A stretch of 64,000 bases of DNA, taken from the NCBI RefSeq assembly GCF_036195325.1, contig NZ_CP108101.1, positions 930,001 to 994,000 on the forward strand, in the 5' to 3' direction. Position numbers and translations under genes: made by a program. Under the pieces are notes generated by a model. It searched no databases. It worked only from the letters and a program-made list of their open reading frames with translations, and had not been told where the DNA came from. Source of the stretch: Streptomyces sp. NBC_00234 (lineage in GTDB: Bacteria > Actinomycetota > Actinomycetes > Streptomycetales > Streptomycetaceae). Below, in pieces: positions 8,494 to 16,601 of the stretch. Position 1 is the stretch's first letter. The number at the start of each line of letters is the position of its first letter.

Positions 8494-11348
8494 ATCGCTG
8501 CTCCCACGTGCCGCGCGACCGTCTTCGGCGACAGGACGAGGACACCAGCGATCTCCCGGTTGGTCCGGCCCCCGACGAGCAGCCGGACCACGTCGCGCTC
8601 CCGGGGAGACAGTTGATTGCCGTAGCTTCGCCGCCCACCCTGCCACGACGGACGCTTCACCTCGGCACCGTGTGCACGCAGCGTATGCATGACGCGCTCG
8701 GCATCGCGACGAGCGCCGAGGGTGGACAACCCCTGGAAGGTCTCCGCAAGAATGGAGAGCGCCGCATCCGACCGGTCCGCACGCAGCAGACAGTCGGCCT
8801 GTCGCTCGCGGCTGAGCAGGGCGTCGTACGGCCGCGGGAGGTCCTGCCACGCGTCGGCGGCACGCGCGAACAGTTCGGCGGCGCCGAGGGGATCGCTTTG
8901 ATACTGGGCCAGGATCGCCCTGCAGGTCGACACGGCGGCGTGCGGGCCAGGTGCACGGCGATCGCGCACTCCCGCTGCGAAAGCGTCGACCAGGTCGCCG
9001 GCTTCGTCGGAGCGGCCGGCCATGAACAGCGCCTCGGCCCGTACCGGGGCGAGTTCGGTGGCCCAGATCCAGGTGCCTTTGTGTTCCAGGAACCGGATCG
9101 GCTTGTCGGTCAACTCCAGCACATCATCGATCCGGCCGGCGCCGAGCCGAAGCCTGGCCAGGGCGCCGGCAGGTTCGACGGAGTGCTCCGCCCCGCCATG
9201 GCGGTCCGCCTGTTCGAGGACGAGCCGCAGGCACGCGTCCGCTCGGTCCCGATCACCGCGGGCCGCGTACAGCAAGCCGGTGACCATGGCCGGCGCCAGG
9301 CGACTGACCGGCTGCAGGAGTTCCTCGTCACCGGCCAGCGATCCGGCCCGGTCGGCCAGCCCGTCCCAGGCCCCGGTGAGCCAGTCCAGCTGAGCCAGCG
9401 TCGCCTGCCCGACCCTGCGAAGCTTCAGGTACTCATACCTGTCGGCCAGGCCAACGGCGCGCGTGAGCAACCGCCTTGCCTCCGGGTACCTTCCCCAGAT
9501 CAGCGCCATGTGCCCGACGTTGAGTCGGCCGATCGTAATGTCCTGCCTCTCCTCGGTGGTGGACGCGTCATCGGCGATCAACGCCGCCTCCGCCCACCCC
9601 TCCTCCTCACCGAGCAGCAACAGCCCGCTCGCCCGTCCGACCCGGATCTTCATCCGGTCCCGCGGCGCCATCGAGGCCGGCACCTGCGCCACGCGCCGCA
9701 GCCACCTGAGGTGTTCGGCCGCCGGTGTCGTCGTCCCGTACGGCAGGCCGAGGAACATCATCGCGCGGGCCGCCTTCGCCGGGTCGTGCCCGAGGTCGGG
9801 CAGCGCGCATTCCGCCTCGATCCGCGACTGCTCGAACGCCTCCATCTGCTGCAGCAGACGGGCCACATGGAAGCGGATCTCCGCTGCCTCGTTCGGCGCC
9901 GGCTCACCGGTGTCCAGCACGAGGCGGAGGGCGTCCATCAGTTCGCGGTATCTTTCGTGCCCGCTGAGCAGAGCGAACGGAACTTTACTGGTCAGCCGGA
10001 CCACGTCGGCGGGCGGCAGATCGGCGTTGGTGAGCAGATCGTGCAGCAGGACGACCGCCGTCGCATCGTCACCCGAGGCCAGGGCGAGGTCGGCAGACTG
10101 TTCCGCGTACCGGCACCATGCCGTCATGTCGCCGGCCTCCCGGAAGTGGCGCGCCAGCTGGGCGACCGGGGACGGGGTGGCGCCTTCGAGGACGTGCGCG
10201 ACACGCAGGTGCATCGCCCGTCGCTGCGGCGCAGGAATCGCCTCGTACACCGCGCGGCACGCCAGCATGTGCCGGAACGAGACCAGCCCGCTCGCATCCT
10301 CCCTCAGCAGCCCTGAACCCACTGCCTCCGCCAGGCCTGCCAGCCGGCTCGCCGGATCGCCTTCCGGCGCCATCACCTCGACGACGGCGCCCTCGGGGGC
10401 GGGGGCCGTGAGTACGGCGGCCGCGCGCAGCGCCGCCTGCGCCGCGGGGCCGAGCCGGGCACTGCGTTCCAGCACGGCATCCCGCACCGTGGGCGGTACG
10501 TCGATCTCACTCGGCCGGTGCCGCACCCAGGAATCACCCCGCCTGGTCAGGTCGGCGCGGTTCCACATCAGCCGGACGGACTCCTCGATCGCGAGCGGAA
10601 GCCCATCGGTCCGGTCGTGCAGGAAGGTCGCGAACTCGTCGGAAACCCGTTCCCCACCGAGCATCGAGGACACCATTTCGGCAGTCCCGTGGACATCCAG
10701 CGGCTCCAACGTCAGCCGCAGCCGCGCCGCTCCCACCGGTTGGCGCGACGTCAACCGCAGCAGCAGGGAGTCCGGCGCGATCTCCTCCGGACGGTAACTC
10801 ACGAGCAGGCTGACCCGTTGCCTTTGGCGTGATGCCAGGAACAGCAGAAACTCCAGGGTGGCCTCATCTGCCCAGTGCACGTCCTCCACCGCGAGCAACC
10901 CGATCTCGAGCCGTTCGAGGATCTCCTCGATGGCCCGGAACAGCCGGTGCCGTGCCGCTGCCGCGTCTTCCGCCGGGTCGGGTGCCGGCGGCAGCGCCGA
11001 CGCCCACTCGGGGAACAACGGCCGGAGCGCCCCCGCCAACCCGCTCAGGCCGAGCCCGGCGACATCCTCGGTCGCCGGTCGGATCGCGTCCACCACCGGA
11101 CCGAGCGTGAAGGGCTGCCGAACGGCCGGGCAGGTCGCCAGCAGTACCCGCTGCCGGGCCGGGGTATGCGTCGCGAGCAGCTCCTGGACCAGCCGGCTCT
11201 TACCAATCCCGGCCTCGCCCTCGACCAGCACGATCACCGGCGGGTCCAACAGCACGGCCCTCAGGGCGGCGAGCTCGCGCTCGCGTCCGATCAAGCCGGG
11301 TGACGCGATCGCCGGCAGGTTGCGTGGGTCAGAACCGCAGGGAGACAT
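8400..11348 (-). CDS. LuxR family regulator with AAA ATPase domain (LAL type)
   Basis: About 982 residues. A Walker A (EGEAGIGKSRLV) lies near residue 45 after the opening GLIGRERELAALRAVL, and a Walker B-like LLAVEDVHWADEATLEF lies near 150. A long tetratricopeptide-like helical middle follows. A LuxR helix-turn-helix near the C-terminus reads LSPRERDVVRLLVGGRTNRE and then VLSPKTVARHV. This is the layout of the large ATP-binding regulators. ATG 11348 is chosen because the N-end of the ATPase domain begins just after it; a GTG at 11360 is possible and neither has a strong ribosome-binding site. The open frame continues upstream into unrelated remnants and should not be included. It reads toward the subtilase cassette, which it may control. 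Confidence 0.88.
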   Translation of the reverse strand: MSPCGSDPRNLPAIASPGLIGRERELAALRAVLLDPPVIVLVEGEAGIGKSRLVQELLATHTPARQRVLLATCPAVRQPFTLGPVVDAIRPATEDVAGLGLSGLAGALRPLFPEWASALPPAPDPAEDAAAARHRLFRAIEEILERLEIGLLAVEDVHWADEATLEFLLFLASRQRQRVSLLVSYRPEEIAPDSLLLRLTSRQPVGAARLRLTLEPLDVHGTAEMVSSMLGGERVSDEFATFLHDRTDGLPLAIEESVRLMWNRADLTRRGDSWVRHRPSEIDVPPTVRDAVLERSARLGPAAQAALRAAAVLTAPAPEGAVVEVMAPEGDPASRLAGLAEAVGSGLLREDASGLVSFRHMLACRAVYEAIPAPQRRAMHLRVAHVLEGATPSPVAQLARHFREAGDMTAWCRYAEQSADLALASGDDATAVVLLHDLLTNADLPPADVVRLTSKVPFALLSGHERYRELMDALRLVLDTGEPAPNEAAEIRFHVARLLQQMEAFEQSRIEAECALPDLGHDPAKAARAMMFLGLPYGTTTPAAEHLRWLRRVAQVPASMAPRDRMKIRVGRASGLLLLGEEEGWAEAALIADDASTTEERQDITIGRLNVGHMALIWGRYPEARRLLTRAVGLADRYEYLKLRRVGQATLAQLDWLTGAWDGLADRAGSLAGDEELLQPVSRLAPAMVTGLLYAARGDRDRADACLRLVLEQADRHGGAEHSVEPAGALARLRLGAGRIDDVLELTDKPIRFLEHKGTWIWATELAPVRAEALFMAGRSDEAGDLVDAFAAGVRDRRAPGPHAAVSTCRAILAQYQSDPLGAAELFARAADAWQDLPRPYDALLSRERQADCLLRADRSDAALSILAETFQGLSTLGARRDAERVMHTLRAHGAEVKRPSWQGGRRSYGNQLSPRERDVVRLLVGGRTNREIAGVLVLSPKTVARHVGAAMRKLEVSSRTALAVRVVEAGAVIDDPAVEGR

Positions 11349-11834
11349 TTGCCCTATCACGGGAGAGAGCCGACGGCATTCCCGAAACGTCGTGCCGGGT
11401 CGGGTGGTCAGGGAGCAGCGTGAGTAGAGGTTACAAGGCGGGATGGCGGGCAGGTAGGCCACGGCGGAAGCAGCACCAGGTGGGACCGAGAGTCTTGTGG
11501 GACTGTCCTCGGGTGTGCCCGGGGCAGGCGGCGGCGCCCCGGGTGCGCCGCCGTGGCCCTCCAGTGCATCGGCTTCTGCGGGCGGCGCGTTCGCGGCGGT
11601 GTGTGCTGCGATGTTCCGTGCCTGTGATCCGGCCGGCCCGCTCGTGCCTGCGCAATGCGGACGGCATCGAGGATGAGGCGGGTATCGGCGTCGGGGTGGG
11701 AGGTCATCGCAATGTGGCGTCCGCCGCTCTGCCGAGCGGCGGACTCGCGCGCGGCGCGATGGCCGAAGTGAGGGTCGCTCCCGGTCCCGGCGGTCCGTGT
11801 CCGAGTCGTATGAAGTGGGCTCGACAACAATCAG
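11349..11834. other. degraded region without a recognisable gene
   Basis: About 490 bases between the LuxR start and an acyl-CoA ligase remnant. Open frames exist on both strands but are Arg/Pro-rich and lack any family signature. The minus-strand piece around 11640-11720 (HPDADTRLILDAVRIAQARA) looks briefly protein-like and could be a scrap of a lost gene. The LuxR promoter should lie near its low-coordinate end. Confidence 0.4.
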
Positions 11835-11972
11835 GACGTCTCGCCCGTCGGCGCGGAGCAGCGTCGCCACTCGGGCACTCGCGTCGTCAAGTTCCGCGTA
11901 CGTCAGGACTGCCTCGGACTCGTATACGGCGACGCGACCGCCGTGCACCAGGAATGTGGCGAGGTTGGTCAA
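11835..11972 (-). pseudogene. N-terminal remnant of an acyl-CoA ligase (AMP-binding family)
   Basis: A TTG start at 11972 follows an excellent AAGGAGG site. The product begins LTNLATFLVHGGRVAVYESE, then AVLTYAELDDASARVATLLRA, the classic opening of AMP-dependent acyl-CoA synthetases. Homology stops after about 46 codons and the frame then runs into unrelated sequence; the adenylation core is absent. It lies divergent from an AraC-type regulator remnant, a pairing common for fatty or aromatic acid CoA ligases. Confidence 0.7.
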
Positions 11973-12209
11973 GTCGTTGCCTCCTTGGGTCGGCACGGCC
12001 GGCGCGTCTGCCGCGGGCCCGGTGCCGCGCGCCCTGTCCGTGGTCGAACGGGGGATCATCCGCCAGGGTGTCCTGCGCGGTCGCCGGCTGGCCGTGGGTC
12101 ACGTGCGGTGCAACCCGCGGAACCACAACGATAGGTCGCGCGACATCCGAGCACTTGACGTGGCGGGACAGTCGACTTGCCTTTCGGGGACAGGACCGAG
12201 AGGAGCGCG

Positions 12210-12560
12210 ATGAGACCGCTTGTTCGCACCGCGGCGCTCAACGACTATGCGCAGTTGAGCCAAGCTGGGCATCGACCCGCAGTTGCTGATGCAGAGCGTG
12301 GGCCTGGACGTCGCCGCCCTGACCTCGCAGGACAGGTAGATCTCCGGTGCGGCCGTGGTCAGTCTGCTGGAACTCTCGGCGGCCGACTCCGGCCGTGAGG
12401 ACTTCGGCCCGCGGATGTCCGAGCTCCGGCAACTCGGCAGTCTCGGCCCCATCAGCCGCGCCCTCCGCGAGGAACCGCACGTCCGCAGTGTGCTGGAGCT
12501 GCTGCTGCGCCATGAACACATGTACAAGGAGGCACTGCTGTTGCCAATCCCAGGTTCTCC
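12210..12560 (+). pseudogene. AraC-type regulator remnant (ligand-binding N-terminal domain)
   Basis: ATG at 12210 with AGAGGAGCG in front. Frame one reads RPLVRTAALNDYAQLS. A one-base frame change then gives LGIDPQLLMQSVGLDVAALT, a TAG stop where the family has Trp (SQDR-stop-ISGAAVVS), and then LLELSAADSGREDFG ... LGPISRALREEP ... VLELLLRHEHMYKEAL. This is the arabinose-binding-like domain of OruR-type AraC regulators. The C-terminal DNA-binding domain is gone, replaced by the inverted-repeat arm starting near 12597. One frameshift, one nonsense codon and one truncation make it a clear pseudogene. Confidence 0.85.
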
Positions 12561-12596
12561 GCCTCGGGCCGCTCAGCGCGCCGCCGCACCATCAGG

Positions 12597-12946
12597 GTGC
12601 GCACTCGAGGTGTCGTCCCGGACGGCGCCGGCCGTGAGGGTCGTCGAAGCCGGCGTCGTCATCGATGACCTGGCCGTCGACGGCCGCTGGGGCCTCTCGT
12701 TGGGATCATGCCGGGCTCGCGGGGTCCGGCCTGATCCGAACGAAAGCCCCTAGGTGGGTGCGTGGTGGCAAAGTTGGGTCATCTGCCCAGTAGTCCGGTA
12801 GCCGGTGCGGGAACAACACTCAACCGCGTGGACAACAGCACCTTCGCCCGTTGCCAGTTAGCCCCATGCGGGCGCCGCAGCCCGCGCCGGCCGGGGCCTG
12901 GTCCGCGAACCGTCGCCCGGCCCCACGTCCGCAAGGCTTCTGCCGC
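12597..12946. repeat. inner inverted-repeat arm, right
   Basis: Inverted partner of 8146-8493. Read on the plus strand it carries the tail of the LuxR gene (LEVSSRTAPAVRVVEAGVVI), a decayed hairpin at 12689-12750, and then the nearly unchanged spacer up to about 12946. The LuxR tail has no gene attached, showing this is a fragment of a second copy. About 260 bases after it (12947-13208) show no recognisable gene. Confidence 0.85.
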
Positions 12947-13208
12947 ACGGTCGAATCCGACGGGCCGCCTCGACCGGCCCAGCCGTCCTGGCTCTTGATG
13001 CAGCGAGGTTCCGGGACGAACCCCGCAGGCTGATCGGCCGGTGGCGGATCGCTGCCGCCGCAGCAGGGCGCGCGGTCCGCAGCCCAGGCGCTACGGCACC
13101 GATCGCTCCGGAGAGCAGCACCGGCCCGCACCAAGTGAGGAGGCGCTTGTGCATTCCTCACCACGTTCACGGCGAACTCGAAGGAACGGCATCTCACGAG
13201 GCCTGGCG

Positions 13209-13457
13209 ATGAGGCGCTTCGGGCAACGGTTGGCCGCCGCGATCACCGGCATCACCGTCCTCGGGGTGGTCATATCGACCACCCCGGCGAATGCCGCCGG
13301 CCCGCCCCGTCTGCCCATACCGCCGTCAACCAGAGCCTGCCCGACTTCGGTCGGCGACAGCCTTCTCCGCGCTGCCGCCGGAGCGACCGACAGTGCTGGG
13401 GACACCGCCACGCAGACGATTCCCGAAGCGTCCCAACGCGCTGAGGTGAATCGATGA
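13209..13457 (+). pseudogene. subtilase-lipoprotein deletion fusion remnant
   Basis: The 82-codon frame begins with the subtilase signal peptide (MRRFGQRLAAAITGITVLGV ... ANAAG) and a short propeptide piece (PTSVGDSLLRAAAG). It then switches directly to the end of the downstream lipoprotein (TDSAGDTATQTIPEASQ). Compared with the intact pair at 2379-6694, about 4 kb is missing in one step with the frame kept. A further single-base change removes the original stop, so a few extra codons are read. AACGGCATCTCACGAGGCCT in front matches the intact gene's ribosome-binding region. Non-functional as a protease. Confidence 0.88.
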
Positions 13458-13565
13458 AGCGATGAAACCAACCCGAGGGCCCGGCCGGGGCGAGACGTGA
13501 CTCGCCGCAGCCGTCTCTCGCTTATTCGGCCAAGCCTCGCCGAATACGGGCGGGCCAATGCTCGC
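13389..13565 (+). repeat. outer inverted-repeat copy B
   Basis: Decayed inverted partner of 2262-2425. The two hairpins are still recognisable (GGGGCGAGACGTGACTCGCC and GCCAAGCCTCGCCGAATACG) but lost perfect pairing. It marks the far end of the inverted duplication, directly before the Asp-box repeat gene. Confidence 0.75.
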
Positions 13566-13649
13566 AGACCCCGCTCAATCCTCGCCTATCGATTGGCGAT
13601 GGCTGCCCTGCCGGGCCGCCGGTCGACTCGCACGCAGAAAGGAATTCAC

Positions 13650-16460
13650 GTGACGCGCAGACGTCGCCAATTGCTCGCCGCACTCGTGGCCGGGATTCTC
13701 GCTGTCTTGGCCTGTGTAGTGGCAACTTATCCGTCAGGAACCGGAGCACAGGTCGAGCTGGGTCAGGATCTGGACAAGCTGCACCAGGCCGCCCCTGGTG
13801 CCCTGTTCGAGGAAGGCGGGGAATCCGGCGAGGAGGGCGAGGAAAACCCGGGATCCGCCGGGCAAGCCGCATTCCTCCGGCGCGCCTACCCCGGTGACAC
13901 CATCACCGTGGCGCAGATGAACGGCGCGCGCGCCGCCTACCGCACGGCCAAGGGCCGCTCGTTCCCGACGGGCAAGGGAAAGAAGGGCACTTGGGTCTCG
14001 GTGGGGCCCAAGGAGGCGGTCTACCCGTACTCCGAGAACCGCGACTCGTCCAGCTATCTGCCCAACGAGTACGTCGCGGGCGGCCGTACCACTGCAGTGG
14101 CGATCAGCCCCACCTGCGTACCGGGTCGCTGCAAGATGTGGATCGCGGCCGCCGGTGGTGGCGTCTGGCGGACCGACAACGCGCTCGCCGACGAGCCGCC
14201 CTGGCGGTACCTCGGCGGGCCGCTGGGCATCAACGCCGCCGGTTCGCTGACCATCGACCGCAACGACGCTACCGGCAACACGGTCTACGTCGGCACTGGC
14301 GAGGCCAACGGCTGCTCCTCCGGTTGCGTGGCCGGCGTCGGCATCTACAAGTCCACCGACGCCGGCGAAACCTGGACCGGGCCACTGGGCCAGGCGGAAC
14401 TCGGTGGCAAGGGCATCGGCCAGATCGCGATCGAGCCGGGTGACCCCCGGACGATCTACGTCGGCACCAGCACCGCGATGCGCGGTGTGTCGAGCGTCTG
14501 CTGCTCCGGGATCAGCCGTCCGGTGCCCGACTCGGCCAAGTGGGGCCTCTACAAGTCCACTGATGGCGGAGCCACTTGGGCCTTCGTCCACAACGGGTCG
14601 GCCGACGCCGCGGACTGCACCGGCAGCCAAGCCGAGTACAACAACGAGACCGCCTGCTCGCCGCAGGGTGTCCAGGGCGTCGAACTGGACCCCAGCGACC
14701 CGGAGACCGTGTACGCGGGCTCGTGGGCGCGGGGCATCTGGCGGTCGCCGGACGGCGGTGCCACCTGGACGCAGATCAAGCCGTCGCTCAACGCGACGAT
14801 CGCCTATACCCGGCCCGCCTTCGACGTGACCCGGCTGCCGAACGGCAAGACCCGGATGTACGTCCACGAGGGCAACATGAGCAAGCCGGCCTCCCGGCTG
14901 TTCCGCAGCGATGACGTGGCCACCGGCACCCCGGCCTTCACCGATCTGACCAGCTCCGACGTCGCCAACCCCGGGTACGCCTGGCTAGGCCTCTGCGGCC
15001 AGCTGTGCTGGTACGACATCTTCGTCCACACCCCGGAGGGGCACCCTGACGTGGTCTACGTCGGCGGTTCCTACTCCTACGGTGACACCACCGCCAACAA
15101 GAAGGCGGTGGTGCTCTCCACCGACGCCGGGGAGAGCGGTACCGACATGACGTTCGACGGCACCGACGAGCTGCATCCGAACGGCCTGCACCCGGACCAG
15201 CAGGCCCTGGTGACGAACCCCAACAACCCGTTCCAGTTCTTTGAGGCCAGCGACGGCGGCATGATGCGGTCCAGCGGCACGTTCGTCGACCGCTCGGCGT
15301 GGTGCGACAGCCCTCGCCGGATCATGAGCGAGAAAGCGAAACCCCGCTGCAGGCAGATGCTCTCCCGCATCCCGAGTGAGCTGCAGAGCCTCAACAAGGG
15401 ACTGTCCACCTTGCAGTTCAACAGCCTGTCGGTCAGCCCGCACAACAGCGGCCTGCTACAGGGCGGGACACAGGACAACGGCACCTGGCAGACCGACGGC
15501 AGCCCGAACCTGTGGCGGAACACCGCGATCGGCGACGGCGGCCAGTCGGGCTTCGACGTCGGCCGGCCGGAGTTCCGCTTCCACACCTTCTCCGGCACGG
15601 CTGTGGAGGTGAACTTCAGCAACGGGAACAGCGACGACTGGATCTGGACCAGCGACCCGATCAACGGGAAGGCCTTCACCGAGTTCTACGCGCCGGTCAT
15701 CAGCGACCCGAAGGTCAGCGGCACGATGTTCGCCGGCGCGGGACGGTCGGTCTACCGGACCAAGACGTTCGGGCTCGGTGACCGGACGCCCGAGGAGGCC
15801 AATCGGCTCTGCAATCTCAGGACCCGCGACCGCACCGTGGTGTGCGGCGACTGGGTCGAGCTCGGGTCCGACCCGCTCAACGCCACTTCCTGGGGCGACC
15901 GGTCCGGGCGCGGGGTGGTGGCCGTCGAGCGCACCACCGCCGACACCGCGACCGCTTGGGCGGCGACGGCCACCGGCCGGGTGTTCATCTCCCACAACGT
16001 CGACGCGGAGTCGGCGACCTCGGTCTCCTGGACCCGGATCGACGACGACGCGGTGACCCCGAACCGGTTCATCAGCAGCATCCACGTCGACCCCGCTGAC
16101 GAAAACCACGCCTGGATCTCCTACAGCGGCTTCGACTCGGCCACGCCGACCACAACGGGGCACATGTTCGAGGTCCGGTTCGACCCGGCGACCGGCACGG
16201 CCAGCTGGACCGACCGCTCGTACGACTTCGGTGACACACCGGTCAATGACCTGGTGCGCGACGACGCTACCGGTGACCTCTACGCGGCAACCGACTTCGG
16301 CGTGCTGCGGCTCGCGGCCGGGACCACGACGTGGACCAAAAGCGCTCCGGGGATACCCAACGTCGAGGTGGCGGGCCTGACCGTCGTGCCGGGCAAGCAG
16401 ATCCTCTACGCCGCGACCCACGGGCTCGGAGCCTGGCGGCTCAATCTCGGCGCTGAATGA
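13650..16460 (+). CDS. secreted Asp-box (BNR/sortilin-like) beta-propeller protein
   Basis: About 936 residues. It starts with TRRRRQLLAALVAGILAVLA, a Sec signal peptide ending near residue 30. GTG 13650 is chosen because AGAAAGGAATTCAC precedes it and the signal peptide begins there. The body carries repeated Asp boxes (STDAGETW, STDGGATW, SPDGGATW) and repeated D-P-x-x-x-x-x-YVG units, typical of sialidase/VPS10-like propellers. Catalytic residues of true sialidases are not evident, so it may bind rather than cleave glycans or polymers. A strong terminator follows, then a sugar importer operon, suggesting a role in extracellular substrate capture; that link is inference. Confidence 0.85.
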   Translation: MTRRRRQLLAALVAGILAVLACVVATYPSGTGAQVELGQDLDKLHQAAPGALFEEGGESGEEGEENPGSAGQAAFLRRAYPGDTITVAQMNGARAAYRTAKGRSFPTGKGKKGTWVSVGPKEAVYPYSENRDSSSYLPNEYVAGGRTTAVAISPTCVPGRCKMWIAAAGGGVWRTDNALADEPPWRYLGGPLGINAAGSLTIDRNDATGNTVYVGTGEANGCSSGCVAGVGIYKSTDAGETWTGPLGQAELGGKGIGQIAIEPGDPRTIYVGTSTAMRGVSSVCCSGISRPVPDSAKWGLYKSTDGGATWAFVHNGSADAADCTGSQAEYNNETACSPQGVQGVELDPSDPETVYAGSWARGIWRSPDGGATWTQIKPSLNATIAYTRPAFDVTRLPNGKTRMYVHEGNMSKPASRLFRSDDVATGTPAFTDLTSSDVANPGYAWLGLCGQLCWYDIFVHTPEGHPDVVYVGGSYSYGDTTANKKAVVLSTDAGESGTDMTFDGTDELHPNGLHPDQQALVTNPNNPFQFFEASDGGMMRSSGTFVDRSAWCDSPRRIMSEKAKPRCRQMLSRIPSELQSLNKGLSTLQFNSLSVSPHNSGLLQGGTQDNGTWQTDGSPNLWRNTAIGDGGQSGFDVGRPEFRFHTFSGTAVEVNFSNGNSDDWIWTSDPINGKAFTEFYAPVISDPKVSGTMFAGAGRSVYRTKTFGLGDRTPEEANRLCNLRTRDRTVVCGDWVELGSDPLNATSWGDRSGRGVVAVERTTADTATAWAATATGRVFISHNVDAESATSVSWTRIDDDAVTPNRFISSIHVDPADENHAWISYSGFDSATPTTTGHMFEVRFDPATGTASWTDRSYDFGDTPVNDLVRDDATGDLYAATDFGVLRLAAGTTTWTKSAPGIPNVEVAGLTVVPGKQILYAATHGLGAWRLNLGAE

Positions 16461-16475
16461 CGCTCAAGAAACACC

Positions 16476-16503
16476 GCGAGGGGCCGCACCCGCGGCCCCT
16501 CGC
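16476..16503. terminator. 12-bp-stem hairpin after the Asp-box protein
   Basis: GCGAGGGGCCGC and GCGGCCCCTCGC form a perfect stem with a 4-nt loop, 15 nt past the stop codon. It separates the Asp-box gene from the importer operon. Confidence 0.85.
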
Positions 16504-16601
16504 CCTGGATCAACTCGCGCCACAGGGTGGGGCCCGGCCCGCCTCCCAGAGGTGGCAAGGCTTAGCTGATGTGCAGCTGCATACAGAGAAAAGTGAGAAA
16601 G

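Noticed and set aside
8268..10316. 682-codon plus-strand frame opposite the LuxR gene
   Set aside because: It is the mirror of a well-supported LuxR/AAA gene; its product is Arg/Pro/Gly-rich without any domain, the usual GC-rich shadow.
11408..11830. 140-codon minus-strand frame, possible transposase scrap
   Set aside because: Only about 20 residues look protein-like and I cannot match them to a transposase or any family.
11349..12059. N-terminal extension of the LuxR-type protein to 1219 residues
   Set aside because: The extension joins an acyl-CoA ligase remnant and Arg/Pro-rich noise; the ATPase domain starts just after 11348.
12858..13154. 98-codon minus-strand frame beginning with a hydrophobic stretch
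   Set aside because: It runs antisense through the inverted-repeat arm and has no family resemblance; the apparent signal peptide is probably chance.
13650..16460. Calling the Asp-box protein a true sialidase
   Set aside because: Asp boxes alone do not show it; the Arg triad and Tyr/Glu pair of sialidases could not be identified.
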